NCBI RefSeq assembly: GCF_002838765.1
Contig: NZ_CP025120.1
Coordinates: 62,001-126,000, forward strand
DNA from: Kangiella profundi
GTDB taxonomy: Bacteria > Pseudomonadota > Gammaproteobacteria > Enterobacterales > Kangiellaceae
Direction of reading: 5' to 3'
DNA length: 64,000 bases
Notes under the pieces: generated by a model
Databases searched by the model: none
What the model was told of the DNA's origin: nothing
The model's input: only the letters and a program-made list of their open reading frames with translations
Part shown: positions 39,464-48,715 of the stretch, in pieces
Layout: each line of letters opens with the position of its first letter
How positions within the stretch are numbered: position 1 is the stretch's first letter
Position numbers and translations under genes: made by a program

Positions 39464-40141
39464 ATGCAAGATATCGTCATTGCCCCATCTATTTTGTCTG
39501 CCGATTTTGCCCGTCTTGGCGAAGAAGTTGAGAATGTATTAAAAGCCGGAGCCGACTGGGTTCATTTTGATGTAATGGACAATCATTATGTGCCAAACCT
39601 AACGATTGGCCCGATGGTTTGTGAAGCGTTAAGAAACTATGGTATCAAGGCACCAATTGATGTGCACCTGATGGTAGAGCCTGTCGATAGAATTATTCCT
39701 GACTTTGCCAAAGCTGGCGCTAGCTATATTACTTTCCATCCGGAAGCCTCTAAGCATGTTGACCGCACCATAAGCCTCATTAAAGAAGAGGGCTGTAAAG
39801 CAGGAATAGTCCTGAATCCAGCAACCCCATTGAGCGTTTTGGATTATGTGATCGATAAACTCGATATGGTCTTGTTGATGTCCGTTAATCCGGGCTTTGG
39901 TGGTCAAAGCTTTATTCCACATACCTTACAGAAGTGCCAACAGGTACGCCGATTAATTGATGAGCGTGGGCTGGATATTCGCTTGGAAATCGATGGAGGA
40001 GTTAAGGTCGATAATATCGAAGAAATTGCGGCTTGTGGAGCAGATACATTTGTTGCCGGCTCAGCCGTTTTTAACGCGGATGATTACGCCAAGGTGATTC
40101 ATAGCATGAAAGATAATGCTGCCAAAGGGCGCCTAGGATAA
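39464..40141 (+). CDS. rpe: Ribulose-phosphate 3-epimerase
   Basis: A 225-residue TIM-barrel enzyme of the pentose phosphate pathway that interconverts ribulose 5-phosphate and xylulose 5-phosphate. The metal/catalytic motifs [29 protein letters not shown]-like [18 protein letters not shown] and EIDGGV are all intact. Length equals E. coli Rpe (225). It stands 44 nt before a trpG-like gene; rpe next to trp genes is common in gammaproteobacteria. Confidence 0.97.
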   Translation: MQDIVIAPSILSADFARLGEEVENVLKAGADWVHFDVMDNHYVPNLTIGPMVCEALRNYGIKAPIDVHLMVEPVDRIIPDFAKAGASYITFHPEASKHVDRTISLIKEEGCKAGIVLNPATPLSVLDYVIDKLDMVLLMSVNPGFGGQSFIPHTLQKCQQVRRLIDERGLDIRLEIDGGVKVDNIEEIAACGADTFVAGSAVFNADDYAKVIHSMKDNAAKGRLG

Positions 40142-40185
40142 TAGTCCAGTTTGAAAGTTGCTCTTTAGCTTGTTAGGTTGAAACT

Positions 40186-41046
40186 ATGAGAAAAGTTTGG
40201 TGGGTATTAGTAGCACTGGTGGTGGCAGCATTTATCGGCCACTATATTGCTGATCAGGCAGCAATTGATGCATGTAACGAAGCTGGTGGTAGTTATTTCT
40301 ACGACCAGCATTATTGTTCTAAAACAGAAGCCTATGCCGGATCGACTAACTATGTCTCGAACCATATTGGCTTCATCATTCTGCTGATATTAAGTGTCGC
40401 ATTTGCCATTGGCGCCTATTTCATCAAAGCTCCAAAACCTATGGTCGGCAAGCATAAACGTTTGCTCATGATCGACAACTACGATTCATTTACTTATAAC
40501 CTGGTTCAGTATTTTGCCGATTTGGGTTTGGATGTATTAGTTAAACGCAACGATGAGTTAACGGTCAAAGAAGCTCAAGAAATCAATCCAGACTACATCG
40601 TCATTTCACCAGGTCCTGCAACGCCAAACGAATCTGGAATTTCACTAGCAGTGATTGAGGAGCTGGCACATGACTATCCTATTCTTGGAGTCTGTTTAGG
40701 CCATCAGGCGATGGCACAGGTGTTTGGTGGGAAAATTGTCCGTGCTAAGCAAGTTATGCATGGAAAAACCTCTGAGATTCATCATGCCAATAAAGGCGTA
40801 TTTAAAGACCTGCCCAATCCGATAGAAGCAACGCGCTATCATTCCTTAGTGGTTGATAACGACAGTCTACCGCAAGAGTTTGAAGTCACTGCCTGGACAG
40901 AAGATGAAGAAGGCGAACTCGAGTACATTATGGGCATCAAGCACCGAAGTCTGAAATTGGAAGGCGTGCAGTTCCATCCTGAGTCGATTATGAGCCAGCA
41001 CGGCCACCAGATGTTGAAGAATTTTGTTTTGGAATATAGGAATTAA
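40186..41046 (+). CDS. trpG: Glutamine amidotransferase TrpG/PabA fused to an N-terminal membrane module
   Basis: A 286-residue protein. Residues about 92-286 are a complete class I amidotransferase of the TrpG/PabA type, starting at [13 protein letters not shown], with nucleophile C170 in GVCLGHQ and H264-P-E266 in QFHPESI; it should supply ammonia for anthranilate or aminodeoxychorismate synthesis. Residues 1-91 are not part of the family: two membrane segments (about 5-21 and 61-80) enclose a small loop with C30 and C44. The frame is open without interruption. An internal start at M86 (40441) would give a normal TrpG but has no visible ribosome site. No trpE or pabB is adjacent. Confidence 0.88.
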   Translation: MRKVWWVLVALVVAAFIGHYIADQAAIDACNEAGGSYFYDQHYCSKTEAYAGSTNYVSNHIGFIILLILSVAFAIGAYFIKAPKPMVGKHKRLLMIDNYDSFTYNLVQYFADLGLDVLVKRNDELTVKEAQEINPDYIVISPGPATPNESGISLAVIEELAHDYPILGVCLGHQAMAQVFGGKIVRAKQVMHGKTSEIHHANKGVFKDLPNPIEATRYHSLVVDNDSLPQEFEVTAWTEDEEGELEYIMGIKHRSLKLEGVQFHPESIMSQHGHQMLKNFVLEYRN

Positions 41047-41063
41047 GGAAAAACCAACAAAAA

Positions 41064-41089
41064 AAAGCCATGTGTTTCCACATGGCTTT
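41064..41089 (-). terminator. Terminator for crp/vfr
   Basis: AAAGCCATGTG and CACATGGCTTT form an 11-bp perfect stem with a 4-nt loop. On the minus strand it is followed by TTTTTTTG-like sequence, a strong T-run, ending the crp/vfr transcript; on the plus strand only a short CTTTC follows, so it is at best a weak terminator for trpG. Confidence 0.85.
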
Positions 41090-41112
41090 CTAATCATAAC
41101 TAACCAGTAAAA

Positions 41113-41748
41113 CTAGCGGGCTCCGAAGATCACCATTGTCTTACCTTTTACATGAATATGGCCTTCTTCTTCCAACGCTTTAAGTACGCGTCCGACCATT
41201 TCACGAGAACAGCCAACAATACGGCTTAGTTCCTGACGAGTAACTTTAATTTGCATACCATCAGGATGGGTCATGGCATCTGGCTCTTTTGCCAACTCAA
41301 GTAGCGCATGTGCCACACGACCTGTCACATCCAGGAATGCCAAATCGCCAACTTTACGGCTGGTTTTACGCAGACGAGTTGCTAACTGAGTGGCCAAACG
41401 GAATAGTACGTCTGGGTTTTCACGAGTCAGCTGGCGGAATTTATCATAGCTGATTTCAGCTACTTCACATTCAGACTTTGTACGAACCCAGGCAGTGCGG
41501 TCATGATCATCGGTGAACAGACCCATCTCACCAAAGAAATCACCAGGGTTAAGATAAGCAAGTACCAACTCACGACCTTCGTCGTCTTCAATCAATACGG
41601 TAACAGAGCCTTCAAGCAGGAAATAAAGGGTATTTGACGAATCGCCGGCATAAATCAGAGTGCTTTTCGCTGGGAAGCGACGTCTTTGACAATGGTTGAG
41701 GAACCATTGAATGGTCTCGTCTTGTGCCAAATGATAAGGTAGCGCCAT
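41113..41748 (-). CDS. crp: cAMP-binding global regulator Crp/Vfr
   Basis: A 211-residue CRP-family regulator. The cNMP-binding domain has [10 protein letters not shown] and the phosphate contact RTAWV (Thr as in Pseudomonas Vfr), and the C-terminal helix-turn-helix [20 protein letters not shown] is nearly that of E. coli CRP, so it should read TGTGA-N6-TCACA sites. The segment [27 protein letters not shown], here only cited by its core [11 protein letters not shown], also matches CRP closely. It is divergent from yhfA, the neighbour also seen in E. coli. Confidence 0.95.
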   Translation of the reverse strand: MALPYHLAQDETIQWFLNHCQRRRFPAKSTLIYAGDSSNTLYFLLEGSVTVLIEDDEGRELVLAYLNPGDFFGEMGLFTDDHDRTAWVRTKSECEVAEISYDKFRQLTRENPDVLFRLATQLATRLRKTSRKVGDLAFLDVTGRVAHALLELAKEPDAMTHPDGMQIKVTRQELSRIVGCSREMVGRVLKALEEEGHIHVKGKTMVIFGAR

Positions 41749-41876
41749 GAAGTCGTCCTATTTTATTGTAATCTAATGAAAATATAGCATGAAATCTTAG
41801 TCATGTACCCCTTCAAAATCAAATTTGTTGTGGCACTATATAGCTACCTAATTATATAACTGAGTCACAAAACACT

Positions 41877-42275
41877 ATGAAAGTAACCTTAGACTGGGTC
41901 GGCGACCTGAATTTCGTCGGAAAGAACAGTAAACGTCAACGCGTTATGTTTGGTGGAGAAGGCGATTACGTCTCACCGATGGAGAATTTATTGATGTCCG
42001 CAGGTGCTTGCGCCTCTATTGATGTAGTCATGATCCTGGAAAAATCTCGTCAGAATATTACTGGATGTCATTGTGAAATCGAAGCTGATCGAGCCGATGA
42101 GCCACCACGCCGATTCACAGGCATAAAATTCCATTTTGTAGTCAATGGAAAGGATCTATCACCAAAGCATGTGCAGAAAGCAATCGATCTGTCAGTGGAA
42201 AAATATTGCTCGGTAATGCATTCGCTTGATCCCAAAATGCCAATCAAAACTTCATTTGATATCGTTCCAGTTTAA
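41877..42275 (+). CDS. yhfA: OsmC family protein, YhfA-like
   Basis: A 132-residue OsmC/Ohr-fold protein. The two conserved cysteines appear in SAGACASIDVV and EKYCSVMHSL, in line with the family's thiol peroxidase chemistry, although YhfA itself is uncharacterised. The position divergent from crp is conserved with E. coli and supports orthology. A weak hairpin (AAGGGGCGCG/CGCGTCCTT, 42293-42315) follows the stop. Confidence 0.88.
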   Translation: MKVTLDWVGDLNFVGKNSKRQRVMFGGEGDYVSPMENLLMSAGACASIDVVMILEKSRQNITGCHCEIEADRADEPPRRFTGIKFHFVVNGKDLSPKHVQKAIDLSVEKYCSVMHSLDPKMPIKTSFDIVPV

Positions 42276-42601
42276 ATAAAGAAATTGAAGAAAAGGGGCG
42301 CGAAACCGCGTCCTTAATCCGATAAAGCCTCGAGACTGTGCCATAGTATTAGTTTTTACGAATATAGGATTGAAATTGGCAATCTAGAAGAATACCCTAG
42401 TTTTTGTAAGGATATATTCTGACCAGTTTGCCGGTTTGGAAAGAGCTAGGGGTAGCGATTCCTAAGTGCATAATCTATGCATATATGACTTCTTATAAAT
42501 AAAATCTATCTATCTCATAGTTCTTTAAAAATGTTAGCAATTCTTTGGTAGGGGTATATTCAAAAGGAACCTTGTATTTCTCATACAGAAGGAGTCGTAA
42601 A
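42276..42601. other. Intergenic region upstream of katG
   Basis: About 326 nt without a gene. It starts with the weak GC-rich hairpin after yhfA, then holds small inverted repeats (GATTG/CAATC near 42370-42388 and GCATAATCTATGC near 42469-42481). The katG promoter must be here. I looked for the four-part OxyR motif (ATAG/CTAT spacing) but found only scattered CTAT/ATAG pieces around 42508-42523, too weak to call. Confidence 0.4.
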
Positions 42602-44833
42602 ATGTTAAGAAAATCAATCCCTTTAATCTCTGCATTGGCAGTAGCGGTGTCACTGGGAATGGCATCGACACATGCTGTCGCGGCAGATGAGACTGGGTCC
42701 ATGGCAAACGAGTATTGGTGGCCTAACAAACTGGACCTTGAACCCCTCCGCCAGCATAGTCCCGAATCCGATCCCTACGGCGATAACTTTGACTATGCCG
42801 AAGCATTCAGCAAATTAGATCTCAACGAAGTTAAAAAAGATATTGAAGCCCTGATGACGTCGGATCAGGAATGGTGGCCGGCTGACTATGGTCATTATGG
42901 TCCATTCTTTATTCGTATGGCTTGGCATGGTGCGGGAACATACCGCGTACAGGATGGCCGTGGTGGTGCCGGTGGTGGCCAGCAGCGATTCGAACCGCTC
43001 AATAGTTGGCCAGACAATGTCAATTTGGACAAGGCGCGCCGCCTATTGTGGCCAGTAAAGCAAAAATATGGTCGTAGCCTTTCCTGGGCTGACTTGATGG
43101 TACTGACTGGTAACGTAGCACTGGAATCAATGGGCTTTAAAACCTTTGGTTTTGCAGGTGGCCGCGTCGACCAATGGGAACCTGATATTGTTTATTGGGG
43201 TCCTGAAAAAGAATGGTTAGCTGACAAGCGCTACAAAGGTGACCGTAAGCTGGATAATCCATTGGCGGCAGTGCAAATGGGTTTGATCTATGTAAATCCA
43301 GAAGGTCCTAATGGTAATCCTGATCCATTACTGGCGGCTAAAGATATTCGCGATACATTCGGTCGTATGGCAATGAATGATGAAGAGACCGTTGCTTTAA
43401 TCGCAGGCGGTCACACTTTCGGTAAGGCACACGGTGCGCACAAGCCAGATGAATGTGTAGGCGTTGACCCTGCAGGTGCACCTACCGAGAACCAAGGTTT
43501 CGGTTGGATGAACAAATGCGGTAAAGGCAATGCGGAAGATACTGTAACCAGTGGCCTTGAAGGTGCCTGGTCGGTAAATCCGATTGCGTGGACAACTCAA
43601 TATCTTGATAACCTTTTTGGTTTTGAGTGGGAACAGACTCGTAGTCCGGCTGGAGCAGTGCAGTGGATTCCTAAAGATGGTCAGGCATCGAACCTGGTTC
43701 CTGATGCACACATCGAAGGTAAGCGTCATGCACCTATAATGTTTACCACGGACTTATCGCTAAAATTCGATCCAGAGTACCGAAAAATTGCTAAGCGATT
43801 CCATGAGAACCCAGAAGAGTTCGAATTGGCATTTGCCAAAGCATGGTTCAAATTGACTCATCGCGATATGGGCCCTAAAGCGCGTTATCTGGGTGATGAA
43901 GTACCAAAAGAAGATTTGATATGGCAAGACCCGGTTCCAGCTGTTGACTACACCTTAATTGATGAAGACGATATTGCTGATCTGAAAGAAGAAATTCTGG
44001 ACTCAGGTTTGTCTGTCGATCAGTTAGTAAGAACAGCATGGGCATCTGCGGCAACATTCCGTAATACCGATATGCGCGGTGGTGCTAATGGTGCGCGCTT
44101 ACGTCTAGCTCCGCAAAAAGACTGGGCGGTAAATGATCCAAAAGAGTTGGCTAAAGTATTGAAGAAGCTTGAGTCGATTCAGAAAAGCTTTAATAAAAGC
44201 TTGAAGAGCGGTAAAAAAGTATCGTTGGCTGATGTCATTGTATTGGGTGGTGCTGCTGGAGTTGAGAAAGCAGCGAAAGATGCCGGTTATGACGTAACAG
44301 TTCCGTTCTATCCTGGCCGCACTGATGCAACTTCTGAAATGACGGAAGTGGATTCGTTCCAATATCTTGAACCAAAAGCTGATGCATTCCGTAACTACTT
44401 TGGCGAAGACAATCGCTTATCGCCAGCACAGATGATGGTCGATAAAGCCGATACCTTAGGCCTGACTGTGCCAGAAATGACGGTATTGGTTGGTGGTATG
44501 CGTGCATTAGGTGCTAATACAGGTGGCGCTAAGCATGGTGTCTTTACTGACAAGCCTGGAGCCTTGACCAACGAATTCTTTGTGAATTTGTTGAGCATGG
44601 ATACCAAATGGCAAAAAGCCAAAGGTAAAGACGGCTTGTACGAAGGTTATGACCGTGCATCGGGTAAACTGAAGTGGACAGCCACGCCAGTGGATCTGAT
44701 TTTCGGTTCGAACTCAGAACTTCGTGCAGTGTCAGAAGTGTATGCGCAAAGTGACTCGAAAGAGAAATTTGTGAATGACTTTGTGGCTGCCTGGAGTAAG
44801 GTAATGACCAATGATCGCTTTGATCTTGAGTAA
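42602..44833 (+). CDS. katG: Catalase-peroxidase KatG with signal peptide (exported form)
   Basis: A 743-residue haem enzyme that destroys H2O2. The ATG at 42602 follows AAGGAG and yields a clear Sec signal peptide: MLRKS, a hydrophobic core, and cleavage after AVAA near residue 24. The distal haem motif [10 protein letters not shown], the proximal [12 protein letters not shown], and the Trp-Tyr-Met adduct residues (in [20 protein letters not shown]) are intact, and the second, non-catalytic half is present. Exported KatG (KatP-type) is known in some bacteria. A frame extension to 42545 exists but lacks a ribosome site. A strong terminator follows. Confidence 0.96.
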   Translation: MLRKSIPLISALAVAVSLGMASTHAVAADETGSMANEYWWPNKLDLEPLRQHSPESDPYGDNFDYAEAFSKLDLNEVKKDIEALMTSDQEWWPADYGHYGPFFIRMAWHGAGTYRVQDGRGGAGGGQQRFEPLNSWPDNVNLDKARRLLWPVKQKYGRSLSWADLMVLTGNVALESMGFKTFGFAGGRVDQWEPDIVYWGPEKEWLADKRYKGDRKLDNPLAAVQMGLIYVNPEGPNGNPDPLLAAKDIRDTFGRMAMNDEETVALIAGGHTFGKAHGAHKPDECVGVDPAGAPTENQGFGWMNKCGKGNAEDTVTSGLEGAWSVNPIAWTTQYLDNLFGFEWEQTRSPAGAVQWIPKDGQASNLVPDAHIEGKRHAPIMFTTDLSLKFDPEYRKIAKRFHENPEEFELAFAKAWFKLTHRDMGPKARYLGDEVPKEDLIWQDPVPAVDYTLIDEDDIADLKEEILDSGLSVDQLVRTAWASAATFRNTDMRGGANGARLRLAPQKDWAVNDPKELAKVLKKLESIQKSFNKSLKSGKKVSLADVIVLGGAAGVEKAAKDAGYDVTVPFYPGRTDATSEMTEVDSFQYLEPKADAFRNYFGEDNRLSPAQMMVDKADTLGLTVPEMTVLVGGMRALGANTGGAKHGVFTDKPGALTNEFFVNLLSMDTKWQKAKGKDGLYEGYDRASGKLKWTATPVDLIFGSNSELRAVSEVYAQSDSKEKFVNDFVAAWSKVMTNDRFDLE

Positions 44834-44861
44834 TTACAGGTAAGACAAATAGCTGTAAGAT

Positions 44862-44890
44862 AAGAAACCACCTTTGGGTGGTTTCTTTTT
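44862..44890 (+). terminator. Rho-independent terminator after katG
   Basis: GAAACCACC (44864-44872) pairs with GGTGGTTTC (44877-44885) over a TTTG loop, 30 nt after the stop codon, followed by TTTTT. A standard intrinsic terminator. Confidence 0.92.
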
Positions 44891-44972
44891 GGGTGTCACT
44901 TCGGAATAACGAAGGAAATTCTCAGTCCTCACTTACCATGGTGCAGTGTGACTTTAAATAAAAAAGACGAGC

Positions 44973-44994
44973 GGTGCGTCGCGACGCACCCTAC
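44973..44994. repeat. GTAGGG-type palindrome before the cytochrome c gene
   Basis: GGTGCGTCGCGACGCACC (44973-44990) is a perfect 18-bp palindrome, followed by CTAC, so the minus strand reads GTAGGG plus palindrome. This is the same design as the modules at 25627-25706. It sits only about 13 nt before the ATG of the cytochrome gene and could hide or present its ribosome site. Confidence 0.7.
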
Positions 44995-45003
44995 GGAAGA
45001 AGT

Positions 45004-45444
45004 ATGAAGAAGATATTGCTATTAACGTTGTTCATGGTTCTGGCTGGCTGTACCTTATCAGCCAATCAAGAGCAAGAAGAATTAAAGCTACAACCAACAA
45101 AGCAAATGGTTGTGGACGGCTCTGCATCAAAAGAACTGATCACACAGGGCGCAAAATATTTCCGCTTTCGTTGTGGCGGCTGCCATGAAATGAGCGCTGA
45201 AGCGGGTTCCAACTTTGGCCCTCATCTGGAGGGAATTATTGGGCGAGAAGTGGCAGCGGTAGAAGGTTATGATTATTCAAAAGCAATAAAAGAAGCTGAT
45301 TTTGTCTGGACAGAAGAGGTCATGGAAAGTTGGTTAAAAGACCCTGAATCATTATTGCCCGGTATGTGCATGACGTTTAAAGGTGTGCCTGACGAAGAAG
45401 TTCGTAAAGCGATGATCGCGTTTATGAAAGCTACAAGCCAATAG
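45004..45444 (+). CDS. Cytochrome c-type lipoprotein
   Basis: A 146-residue protein. The ATG at 45004 gives a lipoprotein signal (MKKILLLTLFMVLAGC, lipobox LAGC, lipidated Cys 16); an upstream frame extension through the palindrome lacks a ribosome site. A class I cytochrome c domain follows with haem motif CGGCH near residues 56-60 and a likely axial Met in PGMCMTF. The protein is expected to be membrane-anchored in the periplasm and to carry electrons; the partner is unknown. Its stop is 5 nt from the convergent aroE stop. Confidence 0.9.
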   Translation: MKKILLLTLFMVLAGCTLSANQEQEELKLQPTKQMVVDGSASKELITQGAKYFRFRCGGCHEMSAEAGSNFGPHLEGIIGREVAAVEGYDYSKAIKEADFVWTEEVMESWLKDPESLLPGMCMTFKGVPDEEVRKAMIAFMKATSQ

Positions 45445-45449
45445 AAGTT

Positions 45450-46244
45450 TTATAGCTTAATCAGGCCTGTGTCCGGATACTTGCCAGTCCACAAACCAAA
45501 AGCTTCGGCTCCTTGTTCAATTAACATACCAAGCCCATCGAACTGTTGCTGTGTGAAGTTTTTAGAAGCTACTAAAAAACTTTCTGCTTTAGGACCATAA
45601 TTTAAGTCGTAGGCGACAGCGTTGCTATCGAAGTTGATTTGTGGCAAAAACTGGTCTGCATTAAAACTCACTGAATTCACCACTAAATCAACCGCAATAT
45701 CGTTAGTATAAAGTTGGATTGGCCCAAGGTGTTTTAAGGCATCGGCCATGTCCTTGGCTTTACTTTGTGTGCGATTAATCAGACAAACTTCAAATCCATC
45801 AAGCAATAATGACTGAGCAATGCAGCGGGCAACGCCACCGGCTCCTAATAGAACTGCGCGCTTGTTTTGAAAGACGAGCTGCTTATGGTGAAGATCCTTA
45901 ACAAATCCGATGCCATCTGTACTGTCTCCAAGGATGCCTTCCTTAGTTTTGACCAGTGTATTAACGCTTTGCGAATCTTCAGCGCGCTGAGTAATGATGG
46001 TGGCGTATTGTAAAGCTTGTTGCTTAAAAGGTGCGGTTACATTTAGGCCATAACCACCACTTTGGAAGTAATCATTCATCACCCGATTAAAGCCTTTTGC
46101 CGTGGGGCAGATTTTCCCATAAAAAATATCAATACCAAACTGCTGGGCAAATTGTTGATGCAGTTGCGGCGACAAGCTGTGCGATATTGGGTTTCCAACA
46201 ACGCCGAGTCGTAATGGCTTATTAGGATCGATAATTTGTGTCAT
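45450..46244 (-). CDS. aroE: Shikimate dehydrogenase AroE
   Basis: A 264-residue NADP-dependent enzyme that reduces 3-dehydroshikimate. Substrate motif GNPISHSLSPQLHQQF, catalytic lysine in NVTAPFKQQ, nucleotide-binding GAGGVARC and the basic NRTQSKA pocket for NADP are visible. It is slightly shorter than E. coli AroE (272). It lies 10 nt behind the NhaC-type gene, so the two may be cotranscribed. Confidence 0.94.
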   Translation of the reverse strand: MTQIIDPNKPLRLGVVGNPISHSLSPQLHQQFAQQFGIDIFYGKICPTAKGFNRVMNDYFQSGGYGLNVTAPFKQQALQYATIITQRAEDSQSVNTLVKTKEGILGDSTDGIGFVKDLHHKQLVFQNKRAVLLGAGGVARCIAQSLLLDGFEVCLINRTQSKAKDMADALKHLGPIQLYTNDIAVDLVVNSVSFNADQFLPQINFDSNAVAYDLNYGPKAESFLVASKNFTQQQFDGLGMLIEQGAEAFGLWTGKYPDTGLIKL

Positions 46245-46254
46245 GAGAAGCTAC

Positions 46255-47607
46255 CTAACCTATAAAACCAAAGACAATATAAAGAACAATACTAATACCA
46301 CCTGCAAACAAGGCATAGGGTAGTTGAGTTTTTACGTGGTCCAAAAGATCACAACCAGCAGCCAAGGAAGAAATCACTGTGGTATCGGAAATAGGTGATG
46401 CGTGATCACCGAAAACGCTACCACCTAGAACTGCGGCTAACACCAGGCTGGGTGAAATCCCCAGACTGACCGCTAGGGGAATGGCAATAGGGATTAATAT
46501 CCCGAAAGTACCCCACGAAGTTCCGGTAGTAAATGAAATAAACCCTGCCAATACAAAAATAAGAGCTGGGATAATCCACAATGGAAGGAAGTCACCAACT
46601 GCGCCCGCGACAAACTCACCAGTTTTGAGGTCAGTCATTGAGTCTGAAAGCGCAAAAGCTAATAAGACTAACGTTACAAGTGGTAACAGATGACCAAGTC
46701 CCTTAAACGACTCTTCCATCAACACTTTGGTTTTGCGTTTGGCGTCAAAGCGTAGAAGACCAAAAATCAAAAGCGTTGATAAAATTACAGACCAAAGAAC
46801 AGACTCGGAACCAGAACCTTTACGTAGGTCGCCATCGCCAGTGATATACATAAACAAAAGAATACTCAATACCATAAAAGCCAGTGGCCATAGCATATAG
46901 CGCTTCTTGGTGGCTGGCGGCAATGGCTCACTGGGTACTTCCAGTGCTTTAGATTCTTCAGCTTTCATGGGGCCATAGACCTTGCCGGTATAAACGGTAT
47001 AAAACACAATAAGCAGAGTCACTATGGCATAAAAATTAAGACCAATACTGGTAACCAATACTTCAGTAGGATTCGTTACGCCGGTTTTTTCAACATGTCC
47101 TAAAATGGCGGCACCCCAGCCATTTAGTAGAATCAGCACGCTAATTGGAGCGCAGGTCGAATCAATAATATAAGCCAGTCTTGCTCGACTCATTTTGAAT
47201 TTATCAAATAATGCTTGCGAGGAAAGGCCTGCAGTTAAAACGCTCATATTAGTATCGATGAAAATACTGCTACCTAAGATAGTCGGCAACATTCCAGCGC
47301 GACGCTGATTGTGAACATACTCTTTACGAGTTAACCAATTAACCAGTGCAGAAACCCCACCGGAAATCTTAATTAATTGGATTAAGGCACCAATCAAAAG
47401 ACTAAACATCAAAATACGAGTGTTGTAAGCGTTGGAGAAGACACTGACCAATCGGTCTACAGTATCGGTAAACGCGTAGATAGGGTTACCGCCCACCAGA
47501 ATCAACTCGGCAGTGAAAATTGCCATCAACAAAGCGATGATGACTTGGCGTTTCCAGACAGCAATTAAAATCGCTACAATGGGTGGGAGGATGCTTAACC
47601 AGGACAT
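46255..47607 (-). CDS. NhaC-family Na+/H+ antiporter-type transporter
   Basis: A 450-residue inner-membrane protein with about eleven to twelve membrane segments. Features include SSIFIDTNMSVLTAGLSSQALFDKFK (core FIDTNMSVLTAG), the STCAPISVLILLNGWGA segment, FTTGTSWGTFG and GSVFGDHASPISDTTV, all characteristic of the NhaC/YfcC ion transporter superfamily. It may exchange Na+ or an organic acid against H+; the substrate is not fixed by the sequence. Gene order with aroE gives no functional clue. Confidence 0.88.
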   Translation of the reverse strand: MSWLSILPPIVAILIAVWKRQVIIALLMAIFTAELILVGGNPIYAFTDTVDRLVSVFSNAYNTRILMFSLLIGALIQLIKISGGVSALVNWLTRKEYVHNQRRAGMLPTILGSSIFIDTNMSVLTAGLSSQALFDKFKMSRARLAYIIDSTCAPISVLILLNGWGAAILGHVEKTGVTNPTEVLVTSIGLNFYAIVTLLIVFYTVYTGKVYGPMKAEESKALEVPSEPLPPATKKRYMLWPLAFMVLSILLFMYITGDGDLRKGSGSESVLWSVILSTLLIFGLLRFDAKRKTKVLMEESFKGLGHLLPLVTLVLLAFALSDSMTDLKTGEFVAGAVGDFLPLWIIPALIFVLAGFISFTTGTSWGTFGILIPIAIPLAVSLGISPSLVLAAVLGGSVFGDHASPISDTTVISSLAAGCDLLDHVKTQLPYALFAGGISIVLYIVFGFIG

Positions 47608-47675
47608 ATTAGGTAATGGTTTTGTTATTCGAGTTTTCCGTCAAAGCACCATATAGCAATCATCAGGTAAATTCA

Positions 47676-47879
47676 ATGCAAGAGAAAACTACCCCCAAAC
47701 GTTTCGTCGCTGGTGCGGTCTGCCCCAAATGCCAGACCATGGACAGCACCGTGTGTTATTACGAAGATGAAATCTTTGTCCGAGAATGCACCGAATGTAG
47801 CTTTATTGAAAGAATTGGTCACGATGAAGAACCAGAAGACAATTCAAAACCGCAGATTATTAAGGTCAAAGAGTTATAA
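47676..47879 (+). CDS. Zinc-ribbon protein, YheV-like
   Basis: A 67-residue soluble protein starting at the ATG 47676 (AGGT upstream). Two Cys pairs, CPKC near residue 17 and CTEC near 38, form a zinc ribbon of the YheV/DUF2387 type: KRFVAGAVCPKC and FVRECTECSF are the family marks. Function is unknown. It is divergent from the NhaC-type gene. Confidence 0.88.
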   Translation: MQEKTTPKRFVAGAVCPKCQTMDSTVCYYEDEIFVRECTECSFIERIGHDEEPEDNSKPQIIKVKEL

Positions 47880-47990
47880 ACAAATAAAACAAAATTCTAA
47901 GATTTAACTGTCACGATTAACGGCAAAGCTTCGTCTGAAGATAGAAGCCGAAAGAGATGGCAATAACCATAAACAACAAAGGATGATCTT

Positions 47991-48653
47991 ATGACGAGGA
48001 AAATATTCAAATCGTTAATTTTAATTGGCTCCATTATCTTTATCTCATCTACAATAGCTGATGACTCTTCATTTTATCTTGGCATTTCAGGTGGTAGTGC
48101 GCAGGTTGAAGGTGAAACGGTGCAGGAGTTTGGTGTGCTACCGGGACAGTCGCTGAATGATGATACCGATAGTTATGGTGTCTATGCTGGTTATAAGCTG
48201 AATGATTACTTTGGATTTGAGCTTGAATATATGGACCTGGACGATGCGAGAAAAACCTATTCGCTAGATCCTGATGTAGTCTATATCGTTGCCCCAAATG
48301 ACACTATCACTACCAATATACAAGGCATTAAACTTTCTTCTCTATTTGAATATCCATTTACTGATGGATTTGGTATTTACGGAAAGTTAGGAGTGGCGCG
48401 AGTAACAATGGAGAATGATCTCTTTATTGGTGCAGCCGGCCCCGGACAAAACCTCTCTGCTTATTCATCTGATGACTCTGAGGTCGAAATTATATATGGT
48501 GCTGGTCTAAGATTTGAATTAGTTGACCGACTAAATCTAAAAATAGAGTGGGAAAAGTTCAATGCAAATTCACCAACACAGACAGCAACCCCCAATTTGG
48601 AAACTGATGTTGATGTGACCTTGATAGGCATAAAGCTCGATTATTTATTCTAG
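47991..48653 (+). CDS. Outer-membrane beta-barrel protein
   Basis: A 220-residue protein with a Sec signal peptide (MTRKIFKSLILIGSIIFISS, cleavage near TIA-DD) followed by alternating amphipathic strands, about eight, and a C-terminal Phe (GIKLDYLF) as required for BAM insertion. FYLGISGGSAQVEG and GVYAGYKLNDYFGFELEYMD are typical of OmpA-like/OmpW-like small barrels (porin family OMP_b-brl). Its role cannot be told. AAAGGATGA forms the ribosome site. Confidence 0.88.
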   Translation: MTRKIFKSLILIGSIIFISSTIADDSSFYLGISGGSAQVEGETVQEFGVLPGQSLNDDTDSYGVYAGYKLNDYFGFELEYMDLDDARKTYSLDPDVVYIVAPNDTITTNIQGIKLSSLFEYPFTDGFGIYGKLGVARVTMENDLFIGAAGPGQNLSAYSSDDSEVEIIYGAGLRFELVDRLNLKIEWEKFNANSPTQTATPNLETDVDVTLIGIKLDYLF

Positions 48654-48674
48654 TTTAGGATTGTTTAAAATAAA

Positions 48675-48698
48675 AAAGGCGGTTCTTGAACCGCCTTT
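48675..48698 (-). terminator. Terminator for the haem operon, possibly bidirectional
   Basis: AAAGGCGGTTC and GAACCGCCTTT form an 11-bp perfect stem with a 2-nt loop (4-nt after fraying). On the minus strand it is followed by TTTATTTT, ending the hemCDXY transcript; on the plus strand only a short TTT follows, so it would act more weakly for the barrel gene. Confidence 0.88.
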
Positions 48699-48715
48699 AC
48701 ACACAAAAGACTCAA

